NCBI GenBank assembly: GCA_002299425.1
Contig: DBNW01000064.1
Span: forward strand, 1-23,262
Direction of reading: 5' to 3'
Source of the DNA: Methylococcaceae bacterium UBA662
Lineage (GTDB): Bacteria; Pseudomonadota; Gammaproteobacteria; Methylococcales; Methylomonadaceae
Length of the DNA stretch: 23,262 nt
Shown here piece by piece: positions 1-7,458 of this stretch. Both the position numbers and the translations under genes were made by a program. The notes beneath the pieces were generated by a model, which made no database searches, was not told the DNA's origin, and saw only the letters and a program-made list of their open reading frames with translations. Positions within the stretch are counted from its first letter, which is position 1. Every line of letters starts with the position of its first letter.

Positions 1-14
1 GAATTTAAGCGCGA

Positions 15-46
15 TTGCCCTGCCAAGGCGCACGATAGCGTATAGT
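15..46 (+). promoter_or_regulatory. weak candidate dnaA promoter
   Basis: TTGCCC (15-20) and TATAGT (41-46) resemble -35 and -10 hexamers, but the 20-base spacing is longer than the usual 16-18. Further down, CCTGTT (74-79) and AACAGG (93-98) form a 6-base inverted repeat that could be an operator or chance. No clear Shine-Dalgarno sequence precedes dnaA; the bases before its ATG are AT-rich. Nothing else was recognised between 1 and 123. Confidence 0.22.
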
Positions 47-123
47 GCGGGAAGCCGCCTAGCCCAGCCATCCCCTGTTACCCTAAAACTAAAACAGGTA
101 CATAACTTTATATTTTCAAAAAA

Positions 124-1440
124 ATGAACTCTATTTGGAACAATTGCCTTGCCAAACTTGAAAATGAAATGCCGGGTTCTGATTTCAGTACGTGGGTCAG
201 GCCACTACAGGCGGTTGAGGAAAACGGGCAAGTCAGGCTGCTGGCTCCTAACCGGTTCGTATTGGATTGGGTCAAACAACATTACCTAGCCAAATTAGTG
301 ACGGCTATCGGGGAATTTTCCAATGGCAGTCTCAGCGTCAGCTTGGAAATTGGCTCTAAGTCGCCGCCCATACCCTTATCACCTAGGGTCAGGGTGCAGC
401 AAGGCGAAAAAAAAGCCAATACCAATTTCCTAAACAAAGCCTTCACGTTCGAAAACTTTGTGGAAGGCAAATCCAACCAACTGGCCAAAGCCGCGTCTTT
501 GCAAGTTTCCGCGAATGTAGGCAAAGCCTATAACCCGCTACTGATCTACGGCAGCTCCGGACTGGGCAAAACCCACTTGATGCACGCAATTGGCAATGCT
601 GTCTTCGATCACAACGCCTCCACGAACATTGTCTATTTGAATTCAGAAAAATTCGTCCAAGATATGGTCAAGGCTTTACAACAAAACGCCATTGATGCCT
701 TCAAAGACTTCTACCGACGCATTGATGTACTGCTAATTGATGACATCCAATTTTTTGCCGGCAAGGAACGCTCTCAAGAAGAGTTTTTCCACACCTTTAA
801 CACACTGCTTGAAAAAAAACACCAAGTTATCCTCACCTGCGACAAATACCCAAAAGAAATTGCCGGTTTAGAAGACCGACTGAAATCACGATTCAGCAGC
901 GGCCTGCCGGTTTCTATTGAACCGCCTGACATGGAAACCCGCGCCGCCATTCTCATCAAAAAAGCGGCTTCAAGACACGTTAACCTCAATCAAGAAGTAG
1001 CTTTTTTTATTGCCCGGCGCATTCCTAGCAATGTTCGTGATTTAGAAGGTGCCCTCAGTCGCGTCATTGCCAATTCGCAATTTACCGGACGAGAAATCAA
1101 CATCGAGTTCACAAAAGAGGCTCTGCATGACTTGTTATCACTGCAAGACAGGCTGGTCAGTATCGAAAACATCCAAAAGATCGTCGCTGATCACTTTAAG
1201 TTACGAATTAGCGATTTGTCTTCAAAAAACCGCAAGCAAACCATTACTCGGCCTCGGCAAATTGCCATGTGTTTAGCCCGGGAATTAACTTCCCACAGCC
1301 TGCCTGAAATTGGCAACGCGTTTGGTGGCAGAGACCACACCACGGTTATTAACGCTTGCAAGCGGATTGCCGAACTAAAAGAAAGTGATGCCCGAATTGC
1401 GGATGACTACGCTCATTTACTTAGGGTTTTATCGCATTAA
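124..1440 (+). CDS. dnaA: chromosomal replication initiator DnaA
   Basis: DnaA is the AAA+ ATPase that binds DnaA boxes and melts oriC. The 438-residue protein has all four domains: an N-terminal DnaB/DiaA-interaction domain (about 1-75, WVRPLQA then APNRFVLDW as in E. coli), a short linker (about 75-105, shorter than in E. coli), the AAA+ core with Walker A GSSGLGKT (143-150) and Walker B LLIDD (203-207), and the C-terminal helix-turn-helix domain with the DnaA-box signature GGRDHTTV (401-408). The ATG at 124 gives the expected N-terminus, MNSIWNNCLAKLE, so the start is secure although no Shine-Dalgarno is obvious. It is the first gene of the dnaA-dnaN-recF-gyrB series, with the origin directly downstream. 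The protein may also bind near its own promoter, but no perfect box is visible there. Confidence 0.98.
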   Translation: MNSIWNNCLAKLENEMPGSDFSTWVRPLQAVEENGQVRLLAPNRFVLDWVKQHYLAKLVTAIGEFSNGSLSVSLEIGSKSPPIPLSPRVRVQQGEKKANTNFLNKAFTFENFVEGKSNQLAKAASLQVSANVGKAYNPLLIYGSSGLGKTHLMHAIGNAVFDHNASTNIVYLNSEKFVQDMVKALQQNAIDAFKDFYRRIDVLLIDDIQFFAGKERSQEEFFHTFNTLLEKKHQVILTCDKYPKEIAGLEDRLKSRFSSGLPVSIEPPDMETRAAILIKKAASRHVNLNQEVAFFIARRIPSNVRDLEGALSRVIANSQFTGREINIEFTKEALHDLLSLQDRLVSIENIQKIVADHFKLRISDLSSKNRKQTITRPRQIAMCLARELTSHSLPEIGNAFGGRDHTTVINACKRIAELKESDARIADDYAHLLRVLSH

Positions 1441-1441
1441 C

Positions 1442-1541
1442 TGTGGATAACGGTGTGCATAAATTTGTTATTTGTTTTAGCCTGGCCTGTGCATAAGATT
1501 TGTGCAACCCTTAACAGGCTTTTCCGCAGCTTTTATCCACA
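1442..1541. promoter_or_regulatory. left DnaA-box cluster
   Basis: Two perfect boxes in opposite orientation flank the cluster (TGTGGATAA 1442-1450; TTATCCACA 1533-1541). Two TGTGCATAA boxes with one mismatch lie inside (1454-1462, 1488-1496), and a weaker TGTGCAACC starts at 1501. The first box begins two bases after the dnaA stop codon. A cluster of this density next to an AT-rich tract is the expected loading platform for a DnaA filament. Confidence 0.85.
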
Positions 1542-1556
1542 GCTAAAACACAGCCT

Positions 1557-1680
1557 TAAAAAATCATTAGTTATTGATTTTAAATGTAAAAATAGAGTTT
1601 TTCAGGATTTTTCAGGTGTTAATAATAATAGGTTTTTAATCTTTTTATTTTGTTATTATTTACTTTGCAAAAAACTGGAA
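1557..1680. other. AT-rich putative DNA unwinding element
   Basis: About 120 bases of strongly AT-rich sequence lie between the left DnaA boxes and the box at 1693. The tract holds two direct repeats, TTTTTCAGG at 1598-1606 and 1608-1616 (period 10), followed by TAATAATAATAG at 1620-1631. The composition and position fit an unwinding element. The three-base periodicity resembles the DnaA-trio element described in Bacillus, but its distance from the right-hand box (about 60 bases) is not canonical. Confidence 0.6.
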
Positions 1681-1692
1681 AACCACACGGCG

Positions 1693-1701
1693 TGTGGATA
1701 A
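1693..1701 (-). promoter_or_regulatory. right DnaA box
   Basis: A perfect TGTGGATAA lies 51 bases before the dnaN start codon, on the far side of the AT-rich tract from the main cluster. It is part of the short palindrome CACACGGCGTGTG (1684-1696). It may take part in origin melting, in DnaA control of dnaN, or both. Confidence 0.75.
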
Positions 1702-1751
1702 CCTTAAACCTTTTGTATTTTTCACTTGCAAACACCTTAAAACCCATTTCC

Positions 1752-2855
1752 ATGAAATTTACTGTTAACCGCGAAATCTTGCTGCCTCCCTTGCAACAAA
1801 TCGTTAACGTCATTGAAAAACGGCAGACCATGCCCATTTTGGCCAACGTCTTGCTGGACATCCAACAAGATTCATTGACCCTAACCGGGACCGACCTTGA
1901 AATTCAATTGGTAGCAAAAATAGGCATCGAGGCCCCCGCAAAAGGGGCTATCACGCTACCTGCCAAAAAGTTCTTGGATATTTGCCGGTTATTACCTGCT
2001 GGGGTGGATATAAAACTTGAGTTAATGGATGACCATAAAATAAAAATCGTCGCGGCGCGTAGCCGCTTCACTTTAAATTGTTTGCCGGCTGAAAATTACC
2101 CAGAATTTGCACACTTGCAGTTTGAGCACGAATTTTCGATGGATGCCGGGAAATTGAAAAAGGCTTTCGATAAAACGTTATTCTGCATGGCGAGCCAAGA
2201 TGTCCGTTACTACCTGAATGGCTTGTTGCTAAGTGTTTCAAACAACACACTCAAGTTGGTCGCTTCAGACGGCCACCGTTTGTCGATTTATCAAGACCCA
2301 CTGGACGAAGCACTGGGGTTTGAAGCTAGAATCATTTTGCCTAGGAAAGGCGTGATGGAATTAAACCGGCTACTGGATGACCCGGACGCCAGTTTGCACC
2401 TGGCATTTTCCAGTAACCATATTCGTATTCATATAAAAAACCTGGTGTTCTCAGCTAAATTAGTGGATGCCAAATACCCCGACTTCAGTAAAGTTTTTCA
2501 ACAATCTTTCCTAAACGAAATTCGTATACCCAAACAAGTCTTTAAGGAAGCCTTGACCCGGGTAGCGGTGTTGTCAAATGAAAAATTTAAGGGTATCGGC
2601 TTGGATATTGAACCGGGTAATTTAAGGCTTTCTACGCACAATCCAGAACATGATGAAGCAGAGGAGGAGGTGTTGATAGAGTACACTGGCGACCCTATCA
2701 ACATTGCTTTTAATGCCCAGTACTTGCTAGATGCTGTGGGTAATTTGGATTCAGAGCTGGCAATTTTGACGCTAGCAAGCAATTTAGGTAGTTGTTTTAT
2801 CAATGAACCTAACGGAGAGGTGTATAAATTCATTATCATGCCGATGCGGCTATAA
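1752..2855 (+). CDS. dnaN: DNA polymerase III beta sliding clamp
   Basis: The beta clamp is a dimeric ring that tethers DNA polymerase III and other partners to DNA. The chosen ATG gives a 367-residue protein starting MKFTVNREILLPPLQQI, matching the E. coli clamp (366 residues) in start and length. An in-frame start at 1650 would add 34 residues encoded by the oriC AT-rich tract and is rejected. The protein keeps the three repeated clamp folds, with family motifs such as RQTMPILANVLL (about 24-35) and the C-terminal MPMRL ending. It follows the origin and is 8 bases before recF, so the two are probably co-transcribed. No strong Shine-Dalgarno is visible. Confidence 0.97.
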   Translation: MKFTVNREILLPPLQQIVNVIEKRQTMPILANVLLDIQQDSLTLTGTDLEIQLVAKIGIEAPAKGAITLPAKKFLDICRLLPAGVDIKLELMDDHKIKIVAARSRFTLNCLPAENYPEFAHLQFEHEFSMDAGKLKKAFDKTLFCMASQDVRYYLNGLLLSVSNNTLKLVASDGHRLSIYQDPLDEALGFEARIILPRKGVMELNRLLDDPDASLHLAFSSNHIRIHIKNLVFSAKLVDAKYPDFSKVFQQSFLNEIRIPKQVFKEALTRVAVLSNEKFKGIGLDIEPGNLRLSTHNPEHDEAEEEVLIEYTGDPINIAFNAQYLLDAVGNLDSELAILTLASNLGSCFINEPNGEVYKFIIMPMRL

Positions 2856-2863
2856 ATAGCCCG

Positions 2864-3943
2864 ATGTGCCTAGAAAAACTTGCTATTCACCAGGTACGCA
2901 ACATCTGTGGCCAAACTATGGAGCCTTCACCAAACCTGAATTTTATTTATGGCGAAAATGGCAGCGGTAAGAGCGCGGTATTGGAAGCTATTTTTATTTT
3001 AGGCAGAGCTCGGTCATTTCGCACTTCCCTGATAAAAACGGTTATCAATGAACAAGAAAAGTGTTTGCTGGTGACAGGCCAGTTGTCACTAGACCGGCTT
3101 CCTGCCCAGCAATTGGGTATTCAAATAGACAGTAAAGCTACAGAAATTCGTATCAACCAGCACAGTACAAACAACCGCTCAGATTTAGCTTATGCCTTGC
3201 CTTTGCAATTAATTCATCCAAAAAGCTACGAATTACTGGATGCTGGCCCCTCATTAAGGCGAGAATTTTTGGATTGGGGGGTTTTTAATCGAGAGCAACA
3301 ATTTTTGCCGGCTTGGCGGCTTTTTAAACGGGCCTTGTCTCAGCGCAATGCCCTGTTAAAAAATCCCAGGTATGGAGCAGTGAGCGTTTGGGATAAAGAG
3401 CTGGCCAAGCACGGTACGTTGGTAGACCGGTTAAGACGGCATTACTTACAGGAATTTCGGCCTGTTTTTATGGAAATTGCCCGGCAATTTATGGAGATTA
3501 ATGGCTTGGCACTGTCTTTAGTTTCAGGCTGGGATGTGACTGAAGACTTAGAGCAGGTTTTGGCAGCAGGTTTGGAAAAAGATTTGCATTACGGTTTTAC
3601 CCAAAACGGACCGCACCGTGCAGATTTGATTTTGACGCTCAATGGTCATTTAGCCAGGGATTTTGTTTCCAGAGGACAGTTAAAATTGTTGGTTTTGAGC
3701 CTAAAACTGGCTCAAATTGAATTATTGGCTGAAAAACAAGGCAATGGCGGCTGTGTTTTGATGGATGATTTTTCGGCCGAGCTAGACAGTCGAAATCGGT
3801 GCAAATTACTGCATTATCTGGCCCAGATAAAATGCCAAGCTTTCGTTACGGCGGCAGAGGTAGCGGATTTTGGTGATTTGACCTCGTTTGCGAATTTTAA
3901 ATTGTTCCACATGGAACATGGAAACATTAAACAACGACAATAA
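2864..3943 (+). CDS. recF: DNA replication and repair protein RecF
   Basis: RecF is an SMC/ABC-like ATPase that, with RecO and RecR, loads RecA at single-strand gaps. The 359-residue product is typical of the family (E. coli 357). It has Walker A GENGSGKS (30-37) near the N-terminus, a central helical arm region (about 120-230), the ABC signature SRGQLKLL (about 265-272) and a Walker B segment CVLMDDFSAELD (about 296-307). The 3' end of the gene contains the first of two parS-like palindromes, at 3903-3918, so those bases code for FHMEH while also forming a possible ParB site. It lies between dnaN and gyrB on the same strand, the conserved origin order. Confidence 0.96.
   Translation: MCLEKLAIHQVRNICGQTMEPSPNLNFIYGENGSGKSAVLEAIFILGRARSFRTSLIKTVINEQEKCLLVTGQLSLDRLPAQQLGIQIDSKATEIRINQHSTNNRSDLAYALPLQLIHPKSYELLDAGPSLRREFLDWGVFNREQQFLPAWRLFKRALSQRNALLKNPRYGAVSVWDKELAKHGTLVDRLRRHYLQEFRPVFMEIARQFMEINGLALSLVSGWDVTEDLEQVLAAGLEKDLHYGFTQNGPHRADLILTLNGHLARDFVSRGQLKLLVLSLKLAQIELLAEKQGNGGCVLMDDFSAELDSRNRCKLLHYLAQIKCQAFVTAAEVADFGDLTSFANFKLFHMEHGNIKQRQ
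3903..3918. promoter_or_regulatory. parS-like ParB binding site 1, inside recF
   Basis: TGTTCCACATGGAACA is a near-perfect palindrome with 7-base arms and a central CA. It differs by one base from the Pseudomonas-type parS TGTTCCACGTGGAACA. ParB spreads from such sites near the origin to drive chromosome segregation. The identical 16-mer recurs 41 bases downstream, and the position close to oriC is where parS sites cluster. The central CG-to-CA change could weaken ParB binding. parA/parB are not in the window. Confidence 0.6.
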
Positions 3944-3959
3944 TGTTCCACATGGAACA
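3944..3959. promoter_or_regulatory. parS-like ParB binding site 2, recF-gyrB gap
   Basis: This is a second, identical TGTTCCACATGGAACA, starting on the base after the recF stop codon and 28 bases before gyrB. Its flanks extend the symmetry to AATG/CATT (3942-3961). Centre-to-centre spacing to the first copy is 41 bases, about four helical turns, so bound dimers would face the same side. It could also act as an operator for gyrB. Confidence 0.62.
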
Positions 3960-3987
3960 TTCATTCAACGCTTGATCAGGAAAATAA

Positions 3988-6396
3988 ATGCTCAGCAATC
4001 AATACGACAGCACCAATATCCAAGTGTTAAAAGGTCTGGATGCGGTAAGGAAGCGCCCGGGTATGTACATTGGAGATACCGATGACGGTTCAGGATTGCA
4101 CCACATGGTGTTTGAGGTGGTTGATAACTCGATTGATGAGGCACTGGCAGGTTTCTGCACAACAGTGCGAGTGATCATCCATACGAACGGTTCCGTTACC
4201 GTAGCGGATGATGGACGTGGAATTCCGGTAGATATTCATGAAGAAGAAGGGCGTTCAGCCGCCGAAGTGATTATGACCGTGCTGCATGCGGGCGGTAAAT
4301 TTGATGATAATGCTTATAAAGTTTCCGGCGGCCTGCACGGTGTTGGGGTGTCGGTGGTCAACGCACTATCAGAAGAATTGAATTTAGAAATAAGAAAAGA
4401 TGGTTTTTTGCATACCCAAAAATACATTATGGGGGTACCTGTTTCCCCTTTAACGGTAGCAGGGGGCGCGAAAGATACCGGCACTTTGGTCAATTTCAAA
4501 CCCAGTACCGAAACCTTTAGCAATGTCGAATTTCATTATGACATCCTCGCAAAACGCTTAAGAGAGTTGTCGTTTTTGAATTCTGGCGTCCGCATCAGCT
4601 TAGAAGACGAACGCGATGGCCGCCAGGATGTTTTTGAGTTTGAAGGCGGGATCGGTGCTTTTGTCGAACACTTGAATAAAAATAAAACCCCGCTTTTCCC
4701 TGAAGTGTTTCATTTTATTGCCGAAAAAGAAGGTGTGGTGGTTGAGGTGGCCATGCAATGGAATGACTCCTACCAAGAAAACGTGTTTTGTTATACCAAC
4801 AACATCCCGCAAAGGGACGGTGGTACGCACTTAGCCGGGTTCAGGGGTGCGTTGACACGGACGGTCAACCAATACATAGAATCAACCGGCCTGGCCAAAA
4901 AAGAGAAAGTGGCCACCACCGGGGATGATGCTAGGGAAGGTCTGACTGCGGTGTTGTCCGTAAAAGTGCCAGACCCTAAGTTTTCTTCACAAACCAAAGA
5001 CAAGCTGGTTTCCTCAGAAGTCAAGCCGTTGGTTGAGTCCACCTTGAGTGAAAAATTGCAGGAATTTTTGCTGGAAAAGCCGCAGATCGCCAAGGCTATA
5101 GTTGGAAAAATCATTGATGCGGCCCGCGCCAGGGAAGCAGCGCGAAAAGCGAGAGAAATGACGCGCCGAAAAACCACGCTGGACATAGCCGGTTTGCCAG
5201 GAAAACTGGCTGATTGCCAAGAGAAAGACCCGGCTTTGTCAGAGCTGTTTATCGTCGAGGGTGATTCTGCAGGGGGCTCAGCGAAGCAAGGCAGGGACAG
5301 GCGCACCCAAGCTATATTGCCTTTGAAAGGAAAAATCCTCAATGTCGAAAAAGCCCGGTTCGACAAAATGTTGTCTTCCGAGGAGGTGGGCACTTTGATT
5401 ACCGCCCTCGGCTGCGGTATCGGCAAAGACGAATACAACCTAGCAAAATTACGCTATCACCGCATCATCATTATGACTGACGCCGATGTGGACGGCTCCC
5501 ACATCAGGACGTTATTGCTGACTTTTTTCTACCGGCAACTGCCTGAAATCGTCGAAAAAGGCCATATTTATATCGCCCAGCCGCCGCTTTATAAAGTGAA
5601 AAAAGGCAAACAAGAAACCTATGTTAAAGACGATACTGCGTTGAATGAATACTTGATCCAACTGGCATTGGATAAAGCGCAATTGTTTACCGATGAGTCG
5701 GCACCCCCCATACAAGGCCAAGGCTTGGAAAAATTAGCCAAACACCATGCCAGCGTGACCGTCATTATCAACCGGTTATACAGGCGATACGATGAGTGTT
5801 TTTTACAGCAATTGCCGTTGGCTAGAGTGATCAACGATAGTGTGAAAAGCGATAGTGAAGTGCTCTCGAAATTATTTTTAGAAATCGAAACAAGGTTAAA
5901 TGCAGAAACAGGTACTGCGGTTTATGACATTGCCGTTATTTATCAAAACAGCCATGATTTTTCGGTGACGGTTAACAAACGGCAACACGGCATCACAAAA
6001 ACAGTTACCGTACCAGCAAGCTTTTTCCTCAGTAAGGATTATCAGCACATGGCACAATTTGCCGAAAATACTGCCGGTTTATTTGGCGAAAGCTCATTTA
6101 TTCGTTTAGGAGAAAAACAAGAACCGGTCAAGAATTTTAAAGAAGCGTTTGATTGGATGATGCGGGAAGTTAAAAAAGGCCAGCACATTCAACGTTACAA
6201 AGGTCTAGGCGAAATGAATCCAGAACAGCTTTGGGAAACCACGCTGGATGCTAACAACCGCCGTTTGTTGCAAGTCAGAATAGAGGACAGCATTGCCGCC
6301 GATGAAATTTTCACCACGCTAATGGGTGATGTGGTCGAGCCACGCCGGGATTTTATCGTTAAGAATGCGTTGGATGTGGCTAACTTGGATATTTGA
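3988..6396 (+). CDS. gyrB: DNA gyrase subunit B
   Basis: GyrB is the ATPase subunit of the A2B2 enzyme that introduces negative supercoils. The 802-residue length is close to E. coli GyrB (804). The N-terminal GHKL ATPase shows VVDNSIDEAL (45-54), DDGRGIP (74-80) and the ATP-lid GGLHGVGVSVVNALS (114-128). The TOPRIM domain carries EGDSAGGSA starting at residue 424 and DADVDGSH with acidic residues at 498 and 500, the same catalytic numbering as E. coli. A roughly 170-residue insertion before the C-terminal QRYKGLGEMNPEQLWETTLD is the form seen in gammaproteobacteria. A Shine-Dalgarno AGGA (3978-3981) supports the ATG at 3988. It ends the origin series; no terminator was found just downstream. 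Confidence 0.98.
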   Translation: MLSNQYDSTNIQVLKGLDAVRKRPGMYIGDTDDGSGLHHMVFEVVDNSIDEALAGFCTTVRVIIHTNGSVTVADDGRGIPVDIHEEEGRSAAEVIMTVLHAGGKFDDNAYKVSGGLHGVGVSVVNALSEELNLEIRKDGFLHTQKYIMGVPVSPLTVAGGAKDTGTLVNFKPSTETFSNVEFHYDILAKRLRELSFLNSGVRISLEDERDGRQDVFEFEGGIGAFVEHLNKNKTPLFPEVFHFIAEKEGVVVEVAMQWNDSYQENVFCYTNNIPQRDGGTHLAGFRGALTRTVNQYIESTGLAKKEKVATTGDDAREGLTAVLSVKVPDPKFSSQTKDKLVSSEVKPLVESTLSEKLQEFLLEKPQIAKAIVGKIIDAARAREAARKAREMTRRKTTLDIAGLPGKLADCQEKDPALSELFIVEGDSAGGSAKQGRDRRTQAILPLKGKILNVEKARFDKMLSSEEVGTLITALGCGIGKDEYNLAKLRYHRIIIMTDADVDGSHIRTLLLTFFYRQLPEIVEKGHIYIAQPPLYKVKKGKQETYVKDDTALNEYLIQLALDKAQLFTDESAPPIQGQGLEKLAKHHASVTVIINRLYRRYDECFLQQLPLARVINDSVKSDSEVLSKLFLEIETRLNAETGTAVYDIAVIYQNSHDFSVTVNKRQHGITKTVTVPASFFLSKDYQHMAQFAENTAGLFGESSFIRLGEKQEPVKNFKEAFDWMMREVKKGQHIQRYKGLGEMNPEQLWETTLDANNRRLLQVRIEDSIAADEIFTTLMGDVVEPRRDFIVKNALDVANLDI

Positions 6397-6408
6397 ATCA
6401 AAGTAGAA

Positions 6409-6486
6409 GTTACGCATTCGGAAGTAAAATTCACCGCAAGGTATTACAAGCCAGTGTTGCCGAACTGCAGCGGCTCAGTGCGTAAC
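6409..6486. repeat. 8-base inverted repeat downstream of gyrB
   Basis: GTTACGCA (6409-6416) and TGCGTAAC (6479-6486) are exact reverse complements separated by 62 bases, 12 bases after the gyrB stop. They could be the ends of a small non-autonomous mobile element or a leftover of the event that created the decayed region, but no transposase or target duplication is seen. From 6487 to 6587 only a 13-codon reading frame (ATG at 6544, with a GGAAGAGGAA-like Shine-Dalgarno) is visible, and it is not called a gene. Confidence 0.35.
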
Positions 6487-6587
6487 ATCAGTTATTATTT
6501 GCATAAATGGAAAAAACACAGCTTTGTAACGGAAGAGGAAAGCATGAAGGCATCGCTTCACAAGCCGAGTTGTAGCGGGGCCTAGGT

Positions 6588-6968
6588 TTAAACAAGCCGT
6601 TGCCAAAATTGGCCGTGCGGGTCAATGTAGTTTATTAATTCCTTGAGTTCGTTCATTATTTTTTCAGCCTCGCTGGGTGTAAGCCAGTTGCACCAACGCC
6701 CTACACTGCCATTGTGTACGGTAGCGGTTGACTTTACTTTGGGATCTTCAATGCCTGCTTCATGTGGAAAGCCGTTGAAATTCAGTTGAGAGGCTTCGTA
6801 TGGTTCGTGCAGGGCTTCCATTATCCGGCTAAGTTCAGTGCCAGGTTGCTCGACCAAGCACTCATAAACAACCTGAGTATAGCGTTGCGGATTGCTTTGA
6901 CCCTTAATTTCGACGAATTCGTGTTTCTTCCAGAACCCGGCGCCGATTATTCTGGCAGCGACTACCGC
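6588..6968 (-). pseudogene. sulfotransferase remnant, C-terminal part only
   Basis: The minus strand encodes about 126 residues without a usable ATG start, preceded by an in-frame TGA at 6969-6971. The pattern is that of the C-terminal part of a PAPS-dependent sulfotransferase: RYTQVVYECLVEQPGTELSRI corresponds to the family's RYLEVRYEDLVENP..LRRI segment, and HNGSVGRWCNWLTPSEAEKI to the conserved GxxGRW region near the C-terminus. The P-loop for the 5'-phosphosulfate and the 3'-phosphate binding segment are missing, so it cannot be a working enzyme. It is back to back with another N-terminally truncated remnant on the plus strand. The only complete sulfotransferase in the window (16769-17617) looks like a different subfamily. 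Confidence 0.65.
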
Positions 6969-6971
6969 TCA

Positions 6972-7355
6972 AAGCTTCTCCGCTATTATTTTCACGAACC
7001 GTGCAAGAATCGACTAAACCGTGCATGGAAGCGGACTGCCTCGCTTTCAAATCTAGCATCAGGCGGGCACTGTCTGCGAGGAGATACCTTAAAAATTTTT
7101 CCGGTTAATCATGTGCTGCGGCACTATATTGCGCTAAGCGAAAATCACGCCAAACAAAAATACCTCAATCGTCGCTTCGACAGCGTCGATCTGCAACGTG
7201 GCTGGCATCGTAAAAGACTGAACATAACCGAACGTGATCTGGTTTTGCCGGGCGATAGCGAGTATTTATTCCGTCTCGATGGGTCAGATGACCCACAATT
7301 TTGCAGGGACAAGCCGGCGAGCACCCATTATTGGCAATGGGGGGCTGCGCTGTAA
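6972..7355 (+). pseudogene. probable glycosyltransferase C-terminal remnant
   Basis: The plus strand reads open through this stretch, but only the last 85 or so residues look protein-like: IFPVNHVLRHYIALSENHAK, then FDSVDLQRGWHRKRLNI, then a conserved-looking HYWQW near the end. The H-Y-x-x-x-S pattern resembles the HFPIRSLEQF segment of family-2-type glycosyltransferases such as the one at 13199. No GT-A fold, DxD motif or start codon is present; an open frame continues upstream only as antisense of the sulfotransferase remnant. The left edge is approximate. I infer a 5'-deleted gene; the family assignment is tentative and it could belong to another uncharacterised family. Confidence 0.42.
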
Positions 7356-7384
7356 CACAGCCTAAAAGCAATGGGTTATTGCCC

Positions 7385-7412
7385 TTGATATTCTGCGCCG
7401 ATTGTCCATACG
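7385..7412 (+). promoter_or_regulatory. weak candidate sufU promoter
   Basis: TTGATA (7385-7390) and CATACG (7407-7412) have 16-base spacing. The -35 match is good and the -10 match poor. It would place the start of transcription about 40 bases before the sufU ATG. With no other gene just upstream on the strand, sufU needs its own promoter here; this is only the best visible candidate. Confidence 0.25.
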
Positions 7413-7458
7413 GGGCGGCTGCATCGGTATTTTTTTCCTAAATAAACAGAGAACCCCC

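Larger units (their letters stand above)
1441..1751. other. oriC: oriC: origin of replication between dnaA and dnaN
   Basis: This 311-base gene-free stretch has the hallmarks of a bacterial origin. There are three perfect 9-base DnaA boxes: TGTGGATAA at 1442-1450 and 1693-1701, and TTATCCACA at 1533-1541 on the opposite strand. TGTGCATAA, one base off, occurs at 1454-1462 and 1488-1496. An AT-rich segment (about 1557-1680) lies between the boxes. Position between dnaA and dnaN is a common oriC site, for example in Pseudomonas and Bacillus. The short reading frames crossing it resemble no protein and are not genes. It probably also contains the dnaN promoter, which I could not place. Confidence 0.88.

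Noticed and set aside
74..98. LexA-like CTGT...ACAG upstream of dnaA
   Set aside because: Half-site gap is 15 bases rather than the 8 expected for a LexA box.
1650..1751. N-terminal extension of dnaN
   Set aside because: Encoded by the origin AT-rich tract and a DnaA box; DnaN homologues start at the ATG at 1752.
4791..5438. 215-codon open frame antisense to gyrB
   Set aside because: Lies wholly opposite the conserved TOPRIM part of gyrB; its composition is serine- and alanine-rich shadow coding and resembles no protein.
6544..6585. 13-codon reading frame with a good Shine-Dalgarno
   Set aside because: Too short, no recognisable peptide and in decayed DNA.
6762..6968. N-terminal part of the plus-strand frame ending at 7355
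   Set aside because: Antisense of the sulfotransferase remnant; only the part after about 7090 looks like protein.
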